DNA of 64,000 nucleotides. It comes from Rhodobiaceae bacterium. Its GTDB lineage: Bacteria > Pseudomonadota > Alphaproteobacteria > Parvibaculales > Parvibaculaceae. Below are positions 25,834-36,834 of this stretch, piece by piece (positions within the stretch are counted from its first letter, which is position 1; every line of letters begins with the position of its first letter). Position numbers and translations under genes: made by a program. The notes beneath the pieces were generated by a model, which saw nothing but the letters and a program-made list of their open reading frames with translations, was not told the DNA's origin and did not search any database. The stretch is from the NCBI GenBank assembly GCA_003330885.1, contig CP030277.1:124001-188000 (forward strand), given 5' to 3'.

Positions 25834-28686
25834 ATGTCTGCTGACCAAACAACTGATACCCGCGACTATCGAGACACACTACGGCTTCCGAAAACCGACT
25901 TCCCAATGAAGGCCGGACTGCCTAAGCGCGAACCCGAAATGCTGGAGCGTTGGGCAAAGCTCGACCTCTATGACCGTCTGCGTAAAGAGAGCGCAGGCCG
26001 CGAGAAATTCGTCTTCCATAATGGACCGCCATACGCCAATGGGGCGATCCATATGGGCCATGCGCTGAATCATATCCTCAAAGATATTGTGGTGCGCTCT
26101 CAGCAGATGATGGGCAAAGACGCGCTCTTCGTGCCCGGCTGGGACTGTCATGGTTTGCCCATCGAATGGAAAATCGAAGAAAAATACCGCTCAAAAGGCG
26201 TGGACAAAGACACCGTCCCGGTTCTGGAGTTTCGTAAGGAGTGTCGGGAATTTGCCACCGAATGGATTGACGTTCAGCGCGAAGGCCTCAAACGTCTCGG
26301 CATTCAGGCTGAGTGGGATAATCCCTACCTCACCATGTCCTATGACGCGGAAGCAGCCACTGTCGCAGAGTTCCAAAAGTTCATCATGAATGGCGGGCTC
26401 TATCGCGGGTCAAAACCTGTCATGTGGTCGGTCGTTGAAAAGACGGCTTTGGCAGAAGCCGAGGTCGAGTATCACGACCATGTGTCGCCGACCATCTGGG
26501 TGCGCTTTCCTGTTGTAAGCGGTGCGCCAGAAATCGACGGCGCAACCGTCGTGATCTGGACAACCACTCCCTGGACGATCCCGGGCAACCGGGCGATTGG
26601 CTTTTCAGACAAAATCGCCTATGGCCTCTACAAAATCGACGAGACGCAGGAAGAAAGCTGGGCAGAGGTTGGTGAGACCCTGGTGCTGGCCGATGGTTTG
26701 GCAGAGCAGGTGCGCGAAGATGCGCGCATTGTGAGCTGGACACGGCTTGGTGATGCGCCAGACCTTGCTGGGACAGTGTGCGCGCATCCGTTCCGCGGTC
26801 AGGGCTATGATTTTGACGTCAATCTTTATCCAGGCGATTTCGTCACCGACGAGACCGGCACGGGCTTTGTCCACATCGCGCCGGGCCATGGTCAGGATGA
26901 CTATCTGCTCGGCATGAAACACGGCGTGGAAGTGCCCTTCACCGTCGATGAAGCCGGTATTTACTATGACGACGTGCCGCTCTTTGCTGGCAAGCGTGTC
27001 CTGAAGCCAAATGGTAAAGATGGTGATGCCAACAATGCGGTCATCGAAGCGTTGAAAGACGCTGGAAAATTACTGACCCGCGGCAAGCTGGAACATTCGT
27101 ACCCGCATTCCTGGCGCTCTAAAGCACCACTCATTTTCCGCAACACGCCGCAATGGTTCGTGTCGATGGAAACAAACGATCTGCGGAAAACAGCGCTCGC
27201 TGAAATCGACAAAACACGATTTGTGCCGGAAACCGGTCGCAACCGGATCCGCTCAATGGTTGAAGGACGTCCCGACTGGGTCTTGTCCCGCCAGCGTGCC
27301 TGGGGAGTTCCGCTCACTGTATTCATGCATAAAGAGACCGGTGAGATCCTGCGCGATGAAGCCGTGAACAAACGCATTGTCGATGCTGTGGCCGAGCGGG
27401 GCGCAGACGCCTGGTTTGAAGATGACCCGCAGACCTATCTCGGCAACGACTATGCGGCAGACGATTATGAGAAGGTCGACGACATTCTCGATGTCTGGTT
27501 TGACTCTGGCTGCACCCACGCTTTTGTTCTGGAAGCCAGGGAGGACCATCATTCTCCAGCTGACCTCTATCTGGAAGGCTCGGACCAGCATCGCGGCTGG
27601 TTCCAGTCTTCTTTGTTGGAGAGCTGTGGCACCCGTGGGCGAGCGCCCTACAAACAGGTTGTGACCCACGGCTTCTTGCTGGACGAGAAGGGTGTGAAAA
27701 TGGCCAAGAGTGGCAAGAACGCTGTCTCCCCTGACAAGATCGCAGACCAGAGTGGCGCTGAGATCATCCGTCTATGGGTCGGGAGTGCCGACTTCACCGA
27801 AGACATGCGGATTGGGCCGGAGGTCATCAAGTCGAACACGGATGCCTATCGCAAGCTCCGCAATACCTTCCGCTTCCTGCTTGGAAATCTCGACGGGTAT
27901 GAGGCGGAGAATCGTGTGGCACCGGCAGATATGCCAGAGCTCGAACGCTACATGCTCCATAAGCTCAGCGAGCTTGATGCGCTCGTGCGTCAGGCTTACC
28001 TGGACTATGACTTCAAAAAAGTGTTCCACACCCTGTCGAACTTCATGACCGTGGAACTGTCGGCGCTTTACTTCGATATCCGCAAAGACACGCTTTATTG
28101 CGATCCGCAGTCGAGCCCGGTTCGGCAGGCCTGTCAGACAGTGATGGATGAGATCTTCATGTGTCTCACAGCATGGTTGGCGCCGATCATGACCTTCACA
28201 ACTGAAGAAGTATGGCTCTCGCGTTTCCCCTCAGAGGAAGGGTCGGTGCATTTGCGGACGTTCCCGGATGTTCCGGCTGATTGGCAGGATGATGTTTTGG
28301 CAACGAAATGGTCAAAGGTCAGAGATCTGCGCCGCGTTGTAACTGGTGCGCTTGAGATTGAGCGGCGCGAAAAGCGAATCGGCTCAAGCCTTGAAGCAGC
28401 ACCCACCGTCTATGTGTCTGATGAGAGTTATGTGGAAGCGATGACTGGCATCGATCTGGCAGAGATCGCAATCACGTCTCAGGCGACCCTGAGCACAGAT
28501 GCAGCACCCGCTGAGGCCTTCACGCTGGAAGATGTGGCGGGCGTGGCGGTTGTGCCCAGCTTGGCCATCGGGAACAAATGTGCCCGGTCCTGGAAGATTT
28601 TGCCTGAGGTTGGTTCCGTCGAAGGTTACCCGGATCTCACCCCGCGCGACGCTGCAGCCGTCGCTGAGTTTGACAGCGCGTCATGA
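25834..28686 (+). CDS. ileS: isoleucyl-tRNA synthetase
   Basis: 950 residues. Class I motifs are clear: [14 protein letters not shown] (HIGH-type HMGH) and KMAKS (in [10 protein letters not shown]), with the editing domain between ([16 protein letters not shown]) and [16 protein letters not shown]. Charges tRNA-Ile. The C-terminus is short and has no zinc-finger Cys cluster, so this is the type lacking the C-terminal zinc site. The start used is ATG at 25834; a TTG at 25813 in frame would add seven residues and cannot be excluded. Followed directly by lspA, the usual arrangement. Confidence 0.96.
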   Translation: MSADQTTDTRDYRDTLRLPKTDFPMKAGLPKREPEMLERWAKLDLYDRLRKESAGREKFVFHNGPPYANGAIHMGHALNHILKDIVVRSQQMMGKDALFVPGWDCHGLPIEWKIEEKYRSKGVDKDTVPVLEFRKECREFATEWIDVQREGLKRLGIQAEWDNPYLTMSYDAEAATVAEFQKFIMNGGLYRGSKPVMWSVVEKTALAEAEVEYHDHVSPTIWVRFPVVSGAPEIDGATVVIWTTTPWTIPGNRAIGFSDKIAYGLYKIDETQEESWAEVGETLVLADGLAEQVREDARIVSWTRLGDAPDLAGTVCAHPFRGQGYDFDVNLYPGDFVTDETGTGFVHIAPGHGQDDYLLGMKHGVEVPFTVDEAGIYYDDVPLFAGKRVLKPNGKDGDANNAVIEALKDAGKLLTRGKLEHSYPHSWRSKAPLIFRNTPQWFVSMETNDLRKTALAEIDKTRFVPETGRNRIRSMVEGRPDWVLSRQRAWGVPLTVFMHKETGEILRDEAVNKRIVDAVAERGADAWFEDDPQTYLGNDYAADDYEKVDDILDVWFDSGCTHAFVLEAREDHHSPADLYLEGSDQHRGWFQSSLLESCGTRGRAPYKQVVTHGFLLDEKGVKMAKSGKNAVSPDKIADQSGAEIIRLWVGSADFTEDMRIGPEVIKSNTDAYRKLRNTFRFLLGNLDGYEAENRVAPADMPELERYMLHKLSELDALVRQAYLDYDFKKVFHTLSNFMTVELSALYFDIRKDTLYCDPQSSPVRQACQTVMDEIFMCLTAWLAPIMTFTTEEVWLSRFPSEEGSVHLRTFPDVPADWQDDVLATKWSKVRDLRRVVTGALEIERREKRIGSSLEAAPTVYVSDESYVEAMTGIDLAEIAITSQATLSTDAAPAEAFTLEDVAGVAVVPSLAIGNKCARSWKILPEVGSVEGYPDLTPRDAAAVAEFDSAS

Positions 28687-28697
28687 GGGAGAGGCTC

Positions 28698-29228
28698 ATG
28701 AGCTGGCTTTCCGATATGCCGTTGAAAGGCCCTCTAACGGCTTTTGGTCTTTCAATTGCGCTTACGGCATTTCTGGTCGATCGCCTGTCTAAATGGTGGT
28801 TGATCGATGTATATGGCATTGCGGATCGGGGAATCGTAACGGTTCTGCCGTTTTTTGACTTGGTCATGGCGTGGAACCGGGGCATTTCCTACGGCCTGTT
28901 TCAGGCCGATACGGCGGTCGGCGTAACGCTGCTGGCAAGTTTTGCGATTGTCGTGACCGCGGCGCTGACGCTCTGGTTGGCCCGCATTAACCACCGACTT
29001 ATGGCGCTGTCGATTGGTCTGATCATTGGCGGTGCAATTGGCAATATTTATGACAGGATCGTTTTTGGGGCGGTTGCTGACTTTTTTAGTCTCCACGCCT
29101 ATGGTTATTATTGGTATATCTTCAATATCGCAGACATTTGGATTGCGTTTGGTGTGATCTTGATGATTTATGATTCATTCTTCCCTGTTGCAGAAGAGGC
29201 TGAAGCTGGTCAATCTGGGAAGAAATAG
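28698..29228 (+). CDS. lspA: lipoprotein signal peptidase (signal peptidase II)
   Basis: 176 residues, four membrane helices. The catalytic Asp pair lies in GGAIGNIYDRIVFGAVADFF and FNIADIWI. Cleaves the signal peptide of lipidated prolipoproteins such as those encoded next door (DUF3035, M16, OmpA types). The ATG at 28698 follows GGGAGAGG. An earlier in-frame ATG at 28683 overlaps the ileS stop (ATGA) but lacks a ribosome site, although coupling could use it. Confidence 0.95.
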   Translation: MSWLSDMPLKGPLTAFGLSIALTAFLVDRLSKWWLIDVYGIADRGIVTVLPFFDLVMAWNRGISYGLFQADTAVGVTLLASFAIVVTAALTLWLARINHRLMALSIGLIIGGAIGNIYDRIVFGAVADFFSLHAYGYYWYIFNIADIWIAFGVILMIYDSFFPVAEEAEAGQSGKK

Positions 29229-29273
29229 ACTGACAGCTGAGCAAGCAGATTCAACAAGGTGCCGAAGGCAAAT

Positions 29274-29864
29274 ATGACTATGCGTATCAGGACAGGTTCC
29301 ACACCCCGCACACTTACCCGTATTGTCCTCCTAGGACTTTCAGCAGCTGCGCTCTCTGCGTGTGGCAGCTCCCTTTCTGAGTCGCTGGGCTACGGCAAAG
29401 AAGCGCCGGATGAGTTTGCTATTGTCACAAAGGCGCCTTTGGTGATTCCACCTGATTACTCACTTCGGCCGCCACGGCCGGGCGCGCCAAGTCCGCTGGA
29501 AACAGCCCCAGGCACGATTGCCCAGGCAGCATTGCTCGGCACTGAAAGCTTCGGCCAAACGGCAGCGGGGCCGTCTGCTGGTGAACTAGCGCTTCTCACA
29601 AACGCGGGTGCCTTGAATGCCGACCCGGCAGTTCGTGCTCTGATTGACGATGAGACCCGCGCGCTCAAGCAGAAGGACGAGCGGTTCATGGATGAAGTGT
29701 TGTTCTGGCAGAAACCATCTGAACCAAACCGCGTCGTCAACGCGAGTGGTGAGGCTCAGCGTCTCCGGGAAAATGAAGCACTCGGACGTCCAGTGACAGA
29801 CGGTGAAACGCCGGAGTTTGATGACACAGAGGGCGGCGGTCTTCTGGACTATTTCTTCGACTGA
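29274..29864 (+). CDS. DUF3035 lipoprotein
   Basis: About 196 residues. A signal peptide ends in LSAC (lipobox), followed by APDEFAIVTKAPLVIPPDYSLRPP, the hallmark of the alphaproteobacterial DUF3035 family, then a low-complexity acidic tail. The family has been linked to BamF, an accessory lipoprotein of the beta-barrel assembly machine; I cite that from memory and it needs checking. Start uncertain among GTG 29259, ATG 29274 and ATG 29280; 29274 has AAGG nearby. Downstream of lspA in the conserved order lspA-DUF3035-M16-M16. Confidence 0.8.
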   Translation: MTMRIRTGSTPRTLTRIVLLGLSAAALSACGSSLSESLGYGKEAPDEFAIVTKAPLVIPPDYSLRPPRPGAPSPLETAPGTIAQAALLGTESFGQTAAGPSAGELALLTNAGALNADPAVRALIDDETRALKQKDERFMDEVLFWQKPSEPNRVVNASGEAQRLRENEALGRPVTDGETPEFDDTEGGGLLDYFFD

Positions 29865-29875
29865 TAGGCTGAAAC

Positions 29876-29895
29876 GGCAGCCGAATTCGGCTGCC
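29876..29895. other. perfect 20-bp palindrome after DUF3035 gene
   Basis: GGCAGCCGAA followed by its exact complement. It forms a strong hairpin 12 bp after the stop but has no T run in either direction, so it may be a 3' stabilising hairpin or a weak terminator. The rest of the 230-bp gap before the M16 gene holds three copies of GTCTGGT or its complement but no promoter I can fix. Confidence 0.5.
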
Positions 29896-30094
29896 TCTCA
29901 GACGATCACAATCGCGCGGGGCAACACCCTGTCGCGCGATCTTTCCTTGCGTGAGCGCACTAATTCCCTGACTCTCGGGCCTTGGCCCCAATTTGGGCAC
30001 AAAAGACCTGTTGAGTGACGCCACCAGACTGTGCGCCAGTTTAGTGCAGGTGGGTCTGGTACGATAAGGTCTGGTCACGCGGAGGTTTCAGAGT

Positions 30095-31495
30095 TTGCTC
30101 AACCGGTCATTTTTCTTATCCAAGCTTGCTGTAGGCGCGCTTTTGTCCGCCACTCTTGTTTTGGGCGCTTGCTCTGAAGATGAGACAACGGCGCTGAGCT
30201 CCGAGCCGATCATTCATGGAGATGAGCCGGGCGCACCTGAAACCTTCGACCTCTCAAATGGGATGCAGGTTGTGGTGATCCCTGACCGCCGGGCACCGGT
30301 GGTGACCCACATGGTCTGGTACCGGGTTGGCGCAGCCGATGAGCCTGAGGGCATGTCTGGTGTGGCGCATTTCCTTGAGCATTTGATGTTCAAAGGCACC
30401 GATACAATCCCGCCAGGAGAACTTTCCAAAATCGTCGCGCGCAATGGGGGGCAGGACAACGCCTTTACGTCATCAGACTTCACCGCCTATTTCCAGCGTG
30501 TGGCCATTGACCGTCTCCCGCTTGTCATGCAGATGGAAGCCGACCGTATGTCAAATCTCGTTTTGACGGATGCGGAAGTGATGCCAGAACGCGACGTGGT
30601 TCTGGAAGAACGCAGCATGCGGGTGGACAACAATCCCCGCTCACTTCTGTCTGAAAAGATCAACCAGGCTTTGTTTCCAGTGCATCCCTATGGCACGCCA
30701 GTCATTGGCTGGGAACGCGAAATTGAGGCGCTCTCGACTGAAAATGCCATCGCCTTCTACGACAGGTTTTACACGCCCAACAATGCCATCCTTATTGTCG
30801 CAGGGGATATCACAGCCGCTGAGCTGAGGCCGCTCGCAGAAAAATATTACGGGTCTATAGAACGCCGCGCAGATACCCCACCCAGGGTGCGTGAGACGTC
30901 GGTGGGCCCGGACGGGCCTTTGCGGGTCGAACATGCAGACCAGAGGGTGCGCCAGGCAACTGTGCAGCGCCAATACCGTGTGCCGAGCTATCGCAATGCA
31001 CCAGGCTTAGACAGTGAAGCAATGGACGTCCTTGCAACATTGCTGGGCGGCAGTGCCACGAGCCGTTTGTACCGCAACCTTGTTGTCGGCAGCCGCGTCG
31101 CTGCCAATGCGGGGAGCTGGTACTCCGGAACAGCGCTCGACGATGCAACCCTGGGCATCTATGCCATCCCTGCGCCTGGACACACGATCGCTGATGTCGA
31201 AGCGGCGCTCGATGCAGAAATTGCTGCCTTTTTAGAAGAAGGTGTGAGCCAGGAAGACGTGGACCGCACCGTCAATCTGCTTCTGGCAGAAGCGATTTAC
31301 GCGCGTGATGATCAGCAGGACATGGCGCGGATTTATGGCGTTGCGTTGACGACCGGTGGCACCGTTCAGGACGTGCTCGACTGGCCGGACAATCTGCGCA
31401 AAGTCACACCTGATGATGTCATGGCAGCCGCCAAAAAGTACCTTGATCTCTCCCGCTCAGTGACCGGGATATTGAAGCCAGCGGGAGATATCTAA
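30095..31495 (+). CDS. M16 family zinc peptidase, catalytic subunit type (lipoprotein)
   Basis: 466 residues. A lipoprotein signal ends in LGAC (Cys26). The inverted zinc motif is HFLEH (92-96), with the distal Glu in VVLEERSM, so it is catalytically competent. M16B bacterial pairs act as heterodimers that clamp and degrade peptides, usually in the periplasm. The start is TTG at 30095 behind GGAGG; no ATG lies upstream in frame. Its stop overlaps the next ATG by one base (TAATG), so the partner is made in step. Confidence 0.93.
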   Translation: MLNRSFFLSKLAVGALLSATLVLGACSEDETTALSSEPIIHGDEPGAPETFDLSNGMQVVVIPDRRAPVVTHMVWYRVGAADEPEGMSGVAHFLEHLMFKGTDTIPPGELSKIVARNGGQDNAFTSSDFTAYFQRVAIDRLPLVMQMEADRMSNLVLTDAEVMPERDVVLEERSMRVDNNPRSLLSEKINQALFPVHPYGTPVIGWEREIEALSTENAIAFYDRFYTPNNAILIVAGDITAAELRPLAEKYYGSIERRADTPPRVRETSVGPDGPLRVEHADQRVRQATVQRQYRVPSYRNAPGLDSEAMDVLATLLGGSATSRLYRNLVVGSRVAANAGSWYSGTALDDATLGIYAIPAPGHTIADVEAALDAEIAAFLEEGVSQEDVDRTVNLLLAEAIYARDDQQDMARIYGVALTTGGTVQDVLDWPDNLRKVTPDDVMAAAKKYLDLSRSVTGILKPAGDI

Positions 31496-32838
31496 TGTTC
31501 GTGCAGATCACCAAAACGCTGGCAATTGTAGGCAGCGTTGCCATTGCTGCCCTCACTCTGATTGCAACACCTGCCGCCTTGGCTGCGACGGAAATACAGG
31601 AAGTCACCAGTCCAGGTGGAATTACGGCCTGGCTTGTTGAAGAACATTCGCTCCCCTTTGTCGTGATTGAAGCCGCATGGGAAAATGGCACGCTTCAGGA
31701 CCCGGAAGACAAAGCAGGCCTCACCTACATGATGGCGGGGCTCATGAATGAAGGGGCAGGCGACCTTGAGAGCCAGGCCTTTCAGGGTGAGCTGGAGCGC
31801 CTGGCCGCCAATCTATCGTTTCGGGCAAGCAGAGACAGGCTGTCTCTATCGTTCAAAACCCTGACAGAAAACCGGGAAGAAGCTGTCGAGCTTCTAAGGC
31901 TCGCATTGACGGAGCCACGATTTGATCAGAGTCCGATCGAGCAGATCCGTGGTCAGTTGAAGGTGGCAATCCTAAGAGATGCCGAAAGCCCGGACAAAAT
32001 TGCTGCTGATGCCTGGTACAGCACAGCGCTTGCTGACCATCCTTATACGCGCCCATCCAAAGGCACACTGGACAGCATTACCACTCTTGGCCGCGATGAT
32101 CTCATCGCCCATCGGGAGCGTCTTTTTGCAAAAGACAATATCAATATTGCCGTCGTCGGCGACATTGACCCCGAAGCCCTTAAAGAGCTGCTGGACGATG
32201 TGTTTGGCGGTCTGTCCGATGCCACACTTTTTGAGGAAGTGGCTCTGGCAGAAGTGAACCCAGAGGCTCAATTGCAGATCATTGAGCGGAACATGCCGCA
32301 AAGTGTGGTCCTGTTTGGTCACGCGGGTATCGCCCGAGAAGATGATGATTTCATTCCCGCCTATGTCATGAATTACATTCTTGGCGGTGGCGGCTTTTCT
32401 TCCCGTCTCATGACCGAAGTGCGCGAGAAGCGCGGGCTTGCCTATTCCGTTGCAACCTATCTCTATCCACTCCGCCACGCAGCGCTCTTCATTGGGCAGG
32501 TGGCCACTGAGAATGAACGCGTATCTGAATCTCTTGATGTTATCCGAGCTGAGATTGCGAGACTGGCGGCTGAAGGGGTCACGGAGAAAGAGCTGACGGA
32601 CGCCAAGACCTATTTGACGGGCTCTTACCCTCTGCGGTTTGACACCAACGACAAAATCGCTGGGCAACTGATAGCCATTCAAGAGGCAGATCTGGGTATT
32701 GACTACATTAACCGGCGTAACGGCCTAATTGAGGCAGTGACGCAAGACGACATCAAACGGGTTGCGGAACGCTTATTAGGACCTGAAAACCTGATCGTGA
32801 CGGTTGTGGGTCAGCCAGAAGGCTTAGAAGCCAACTGA
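31495..32838 (+). CDS. M16 family peptidase-like, non-catalytic partner
   Basis: 447 residues with a cleavable Sec signal (hydrophobic core to about residue 30, cleavage near ALA-AT). The zinc-motif position reads GLTYMMAGLMNEGAG, with neither His nor the Glu, so it cannot bind zinc in the M16 way. It does carry the substrate-binding Arg/Tyr segment GGGFSSRLMTEVREKRGLAYSV. This is the known asymmetric division of labour in M16B heterodimers: the upstream subunit cuts and this one supplies the R/Y motif. Translationally coupled to the catalytic gene. Confidence 0.93.
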   Translation: MFVQITKTLAIVGSVAIAALTLIATPAALAATEIQEVTSPGGITAWLVEEHSLPFVVIEAAWENGTLQDPEDKAGLTYMMAGLMNEGAGDLESQAFQGELERLAANLSFRASRDRLSLSFKTLTENREEAVELLRLALTEPRFDQSPIEQIRGQLKVAILRDAESPDKIAADAWYSTALADHPYTRPSKGTLDSITTLGRDDLIAHRERLFAKDNINIAVVGDIDPEALKELLDDVFGGLSDATLFEEVALAEVNPEAQLQIIERNMPQSVVLFGHAGIAREDDDFIPAYVMNYILGGGGFSSRLMTEVREKRGLAYSVATYLYPLRHAALFIGQVATENERVSESLDVIRAEIARLAAEGVTEKELTDAKTYLTGSYPLRFDTNDKIAGQLIAIQEADLGIDYINRRNGLIEAVTQDDIKRVAERLLGPENLIVTVVGQPEGLEAN

Positions 32839-32879
32839 CGGCGAGCTTTTCTGGTTTGCGCAAGGTGATTTGGCGGAGT

Positions 32880-32915
32880 GTTTCCAGGATAAGAGAAGCT
32901 TATCCGTCCGGAAAC
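32880..32915. other. long imperfect hairpin after the M16 operon
   Basis: GTTTCC and GGAAAC enclose GGATAAG/CTTATCC with a 5-nt loop. There is no T run. Probable 3' end structure of the M16 transcript or a processing site. Confidence 0.45.
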
Positions 32916-32940
32916 GCGGCAAAAGAAGGCAACTGGAGCC

Positions 32941-32963
32941 GGGTTTTGATTCAATCAAAACCC
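32941..32963. promoter_or_regulatory. perfect 23-bp palindrome upstream of pgi
   Basis: Arms GGGTTTTGATT and AATCAAAACCC around a single C, 49 bp before the pgi ATG. There is no T run on either side, so it is better explained as an operator than a terminator. The core TTGAT-N3-ATCAA is one base shorter than an FNR box. Confidence 0.5.
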
Positions 32964-33012
32964 AAAAGGCTCTACGCTCAGGCTTCTTCAAATCGGCGCA
33001 ACTGCGATTCTC

Positions 33013-34332
33013 ATGACAAAGCCCAATTACGCATGTGATATCAGCCAGGCTCTGGAAACAGAGATCGGGCCCGGTGGTCTCACGGGGCCGGCTTTTGATG
33101 CAGCTCTCAAGCGGGCAGAGGGTGCAGCAGAGCGCCTGAAACAGAGGCACGCTGCAGGTGAGCTGATGCTCACACAGCTTCCCTCAAAGCGCGATGACCT
33201 CGCAGACGTGAAAGTCTTCGCGGCAGCTCTCACGAAAGACACGACCGATCTGGTGATCCTTGGAATTGGCGGCTCCAGCCTGGGCGCGCAGGCCTTGGCC
33301 CAGCTGATCGGGTGGGGCTTGCCGGGATACCGGTCCCCTGATGATCGCCCAACAATTCATCTGCCGGAGAACCTTGATCCGCTTACCTTTGAGCGCTTGC
33401 TCGCCTCATGCGATCTGCGAACGACCAGGTTTTTGATCGTCTCAAAATCGGGCGGTACAGCGGAGCCTCTGACTCAGATGCTGGCGGCAATGACCGCGGT
33501 TGAAAAAGCAGGCTGTGGCGAACATCTGCGGCACCATTTTTTTGTGCTTACGAGCCCCGGTGACCGCAATCCACTTCGCCAGGTTGCTGACAATCATGGC
33601 TTGCCGACCCTTGATCACGCCGACATAGGCGGGCGTTTTTCGGTCCTGAGCAATACGGGACTTTTGCCGGCAGAGCTTTTAGGGGTTGATGGTGAAAAAC
33701 TGAGGCAAGGCGCTGCCAGCACCCTGGAAGCCACTCTGACGGATGACAAGTCACCAGTGGTGCTCTGTGCCGCGACGACCGTGGGATTGCTGGAGGAGCG
33801 GGGAGTGAGCCTGAGCGCGCTCACTTCCTATGACGATCGGTTGCAGCGCTTTGGGCTCTGGTTCCGGCAGCTTTGGGGGGAAAGCCTCGGCAAAGATGGC
33901 AAAGGCCTGACGCCGCTCGCAGGGGTAGGTCCGGTCGATCAGCACAGCCAGCTTCAGCTCTACCTCGCAGGCCCGAACGACAAGCTCCACACCATCATTA
34001 CGCGCGATGTTAAGGGCGAAGGGCCGGTGCCCGTCTCTGATTTCGCTGCGGGCCCATTAAGTGCCTATGCAGGAACCACCATGGGTGACCTGCTGGACGC
34101 GGAACAACGCGCAACGCTTGCGACGCTGGCAAAAAATGGTCGTCCGGTCCGGCACCTGAGTGTGGCGACGCTCAATGAAGAAGGCATGGGTGCCCTCCTC
34201 ATGCACTTCATGCTCGAAACAATCCTTGTGGCGGATATGCTGGGAGTAGACCCATTTGATCAGCCCGCCGTTGAAGAAGGAAAAATTCTGGCGCGCGCCT
34301 ATCTGGCGGACAGTGGAAAATCGGCAACATGA
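33013..34332 (+). CDS. pgi: glucose-6-phosphate isomerase
   Basis: 439 residues, shorter than the enteric enzyme, as in many alphaproteobacteria. [12 protein letters not shown] and [10 protein letters not shown] bind the sugar phosphate, and [12 protein letters not shown] carries the catalytic-region His and Gln residues. Interconverts glucose 6-phosphate and fructose 6-phosphate, feeding the PPi-type phosphofructokinase encoded 23 kb away. The ATG at 33013 is 174 bp after the M16 gene; a striking palindrome precedes it. Its stop overlaps the mutL ATG by 4 bp (ATGA). Confidence 0.95.
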   Translation: MTKPNYACDISQALETEIGPGGLTGPAFDAALKRAEGAAERLKQRHAAGELMLTQLPSKRDDLADVKVFAAALTKDTTDLVILGIGGSSLGAQALAQLIGWGLPGYRSPDDRPTIHLPENLDPLTFERLLASCDLRTTRFLIVSKSGGTAEPLTQMLAAMTAVEKAGCGEHLRHHFFVLTSPGDRNPLRQVADNHGLPTLDHADIGGRFSVLSNTGLLPAELLGVDGEKLRQGAASTLEATLTDDKSPVVLCAATTVGLLEERGVSLSALTSYDDRLQRFGLWFRQLWGESLGKDGKGLTPLAGVGPVDQHSQLQLYLAGPNDKLHTIITRDVKGEGPVPVSDFAAGPLSAYAGTTMGDLLDAEQRATLATLAKNGRPVRHLSVATLNEEGMGALLMHFMLETILVADMLGVDPFDQPAVEEGKILARAYLADSGKSAT

Positions 34333-36194
34333 ACAAGGTCAGACGTCTTAGCGAAGGGACCATCAACCGCATCGCAGCAGGTGAAGTGGTTGAGCGGCCA
34401 GCGAGCGCGGTTAAAGAGCTTGTCGAAAACGCCATCGATGCAGGCTCCAGCCAAATCGACATTGTTGTTGTAAGTGGCGGCCGCGATCTCATTCGGGTGT
34501 CCGATGATGGCTGCGGCATGTCACCCGATGACCTGCTCACCGCTATTGAGCGCCATGCAACCTCAAAGCTGAAGCAGGATGAGACCGGTCGCGAAGACCT
34601 GCATGACATCGACACGCTGGGCTTTCGCGGTGAGGCCCTGCCATCGATTGGTGCTGTCGCCCGGCTCAGCATCACCACACGCGATGAGACCGCCGACACT
34701 GCCTCAAAACTGGCCGTCGAAGGTGGCAAGCTTGGCGCCATTGAGCCAGCTGCTGGCCCGGAAGGCACGCGCATTGAGGTGCGCGATTTATTCTTTGCAA
34801 CGCCTGCCCGGTTGAAATTCCTGAAATCCGAAGGGGCCGAGACACAGGCAGTGTCGGATGTCGTGAAACGCTTGGCCATGGCCCATGAGACCATCGGCTT
34901 TTCCCTTACAAGTGGCGACCGCAACCTGCTGCGCTTGCCACCTGCGCAGGGCGACCTCTTTGAAGCACGCCTCTCACGACTGTCCGGCATTATGGGCAAC
35001 GACTTTGCCGCGAACGCACTGAGGGTGGACGCAGAGCGCGAAGGGGTAAGGCTTACCGGCTATGCAGGCCTGCCAACGTTCAATCGCGGCACCGCGCAAT
35101 ATCAGTATCTCTTTGTGAATGGCCGCCCTGTGCGGGACAAGCTGCTGACCGGAGCGGTGCGCGGGGCTTATATGGATTTCCTGGCGCGCAACCGGCATCC
35201 CGTTGTGGCGCTCTTTCTGGAGATTGATCCAGCCCTCGTGGACGTCAATGTGCATCCGGCAAAAACGGAAGTGCGCTTCCGCGACGCGGGGCTTGTCCGC
35301 GGGCTGATTGTCGGCGCTCTGCGTCAGGCACTTGCGGAGGCGGGCCACAGGGCATCCACCACAGTTGCCGAAACCGCCCTAGGAGCTATTCAATCGGAGT
35401 TTCCAGGCAGCGCGCAGGGTGGGGCTCCCGGGTCTCCCTCAGGCGCAGGCTGGCAGGATAGCGGCCGCAGCTGGGCGCCACCATCCTCTGCACTGCAGGC
35501 CCATGCGGCGGCGCAGATGCCCCATCAGCAGGCACCTCAGGCAGATTGGGGCAGTGGCTTTGGCACCAGTGCACGCGTTGAACCGGAAAGCGCTCAATCA
35601 CAGGAGCTGGAAGCACGGCCCCTTGGTGTCGCCCGTGGCCAGCTGCATGAGACCTATGTCGTAGCCCAAACCGCAGATGGCATTGTCATCGTCGATCAAC
35701 ACGCGGCTCATGAGCGTCTGGTCTATGAGCGGATGAAAGAGGCCATTGCTGCCAATGGGCTCACCCGGCAAATGCTTTTGATCCCCGAAGTGGTCGAATT
35801 GGAAGGCGATGCCGCCGACCGCTTGGCGCGCCGCGCGGAGGATCTCGCAGAACTTGGATTTGTGCTTGAGAAATTTGGTGAAGGCGCGGTCGTTGTGCGG
35901 GAAACACCGGCACTTCTTGGCAAGCTCAACGTAACAGGGCTGGTGCGAGACTTGGCGGACGATCTGACAGAACTTGATGAGGCCTTATCTCTCAAGGAAA
36001 GGCTGGAAGATGTTTGCAGCACCATTGCCTGTCATGGATCTGTCAGGGCGGGACGTCGTCTGACGGCAGAGGAAATGAACGCCCTCCTGCGCGAGATGGA
36101 AGCCACCCCCCATTCGGGTCAGTGCAACCATGGGCGGCCCACTTATGTGGAGCTCAAACTCGCTGATATTGAAAGGCTTTTCGGACGGCGCTAA
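34329..36194 (+). CDS. mutL: DNA mismatch repair protein MutL (endonuclease type)
   Basis: 621 residues. The N-terminal GHKL ATPase shows [27 protein letters not shown] and [20 protein letters not shown] Gln/Pro-rich linker (about 355-420) joins the C-terminal dimer domain, which carries [12 protein letters not shown] (near 456), the metal-binding DQHA-x2-E-x4-E nicking motif, and CNHGRP near the end. This marks the self-nicking MutL of bacteria without MutH. Couples MutS mismatch recognition to strand incision. Its last 4 bases overlap the convergent isomerase gene. Confidence 0.97.
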   Translation: MNKVRRLSEGTINRIAAGEVVERPASAVKELVENAIDAGSSQIDIVVVSGGRDLIRVSDDGCGMSPDDLLTAIERHATSKLKQDETGREDLHDIDTLGFRGEALPSIGAVARLSITTRDETADTASKLAVEGGKLGAIEPAAGPEGTRIEVRDLFFATPARLKFLKSEGAETQAVSDVVKRLAMAHETIGFSLTSGDRNLLRLPPAQGDLFEARLSRLSGIMGNDFAANALRVDAEREGVRLTGYAGLPTFNRGTAQYQYLFVNGRPVRDKLLTGAVRGAYMDFLARNRHPVVALFLEIDPALVDVNVHPAKTEVRFRDAGLVRGLIVGALRQALAEAGHRASTTVAETALGAIQSEFPGSAQGGAPGSPSGAGWQDSGRSWAPPSSALQAHAAAQMPHQQAPQADWGSGFGTSARVEPESAQSQELEARPLGVARGQLHETYVVAQTADGIVIVDQHAAHERLVYERMKEAIAANGLTRQMLLIPEVVELEGDAADRLARRAEDLAELGFVLEKFGEGAVVVRETPALLGKLNVTGLVRDLADDLTELDEALSLKERLEDVCSTIACHGSVRAGRRLTAEEMNALLREMEATPHSGQCNHGRPTYVELKLADIERLFGRR

Positions 36195-36781
36195 ATCTCG
36201 GCGCTTCGTACCGCTTCAATCAAAAGATCAATCCGGTCCTGACCCCAGAAGGGTTCTCCCTGATAGACAAAGAAGGGAACACCGAAGGGCTGGTCAATCT
36301 CCAGCGTTTTTTCGAGGTCCAAGAGGGAGCGCGCGCGAAGATCGACGCTGTCAGCGGCAACGAGCGTGGCATCTGGATCAAGCCCAGCCTCCACAGCAAT
36401 GTCACAGAGGACATCGTCCTCGGAAATGTTCCGCCCCCCAACAAAGCGGGCGCGATAAGCCGCCAGCATGAAGGCAAGGGCCCTGTCTTCTTCTTTCGCG
36501 AGCTGAAAGACATTGTTGGGACGAGAGAAATCAATGTCGAACGGGTTTGGCAGAGCAAACTCAAATCCCAGGCGTTTGGCGAGGCGCACCACATCCCGTG
36601 CGACATAGGTGCCTTTGGCCGGGCTGGTAATGGGATTGGGCGGCGGCGTGCCAGCCGGGGGCTTTATGAAGGCGACCGGATCTATCGCGATTCCGTCCTG
36701 CGCGATCAGCTCCGTTGCCATCCAGGAATAGGGACTGCGGAACGCGAAATACATTCGGACTGGTTCAGTGGTCTTGCCCAT
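36191..36781 (-). CDS. DsbA-family / 2-hydroxychromene-2-carboxylate isomerase-like protein
   Basis: 196 residues, thioredoxin-like fold with helical insert. The active-site region reads [11 protein letters not shown], with Ser where DsbA has Cys, the kappa-GST/HCCA isomerase pattern, and [18 protein letters not shown] supplies the cis-Pro and C-terminal binding part. Likely a glutathione-dependent isomerase or transferase in the cytosol. Start ATG at 36781 behind GAGGGG. Confidence 0.88.
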   Translation of the reverse strand: MGKTTEPVRMYFAFRSPYSWMATELIAQDGIAIDPVAFIKPPAGTPPPNPITSPAKGTYVARDVVRLAKRLGFEFALPNPFDIDFSRPNNVFQLAKEEDRALAFMLAAYRARFVGGRNISEDDVLCDIAVEAGLDPDATLVAADSVDLRARSLLDLEKTLEIDQPFGVPFFVYQGEPFWGQDRIDLLIEAVRSAEI

Positions 36782-36834
36782 GGAAACCCCTCGCTGGCTG
36801 CTCAGAGTGTATACGTACGGTGAAGGACGATGGA

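Noticed and set aside
32941-32963. FNR/CRP box upstream of pgi
   Set aside because: The TTGAT and ATCAA halves are separated by 3 bp rather than 4, so it does not fit an FNR site; left as an unassigned palindrome.
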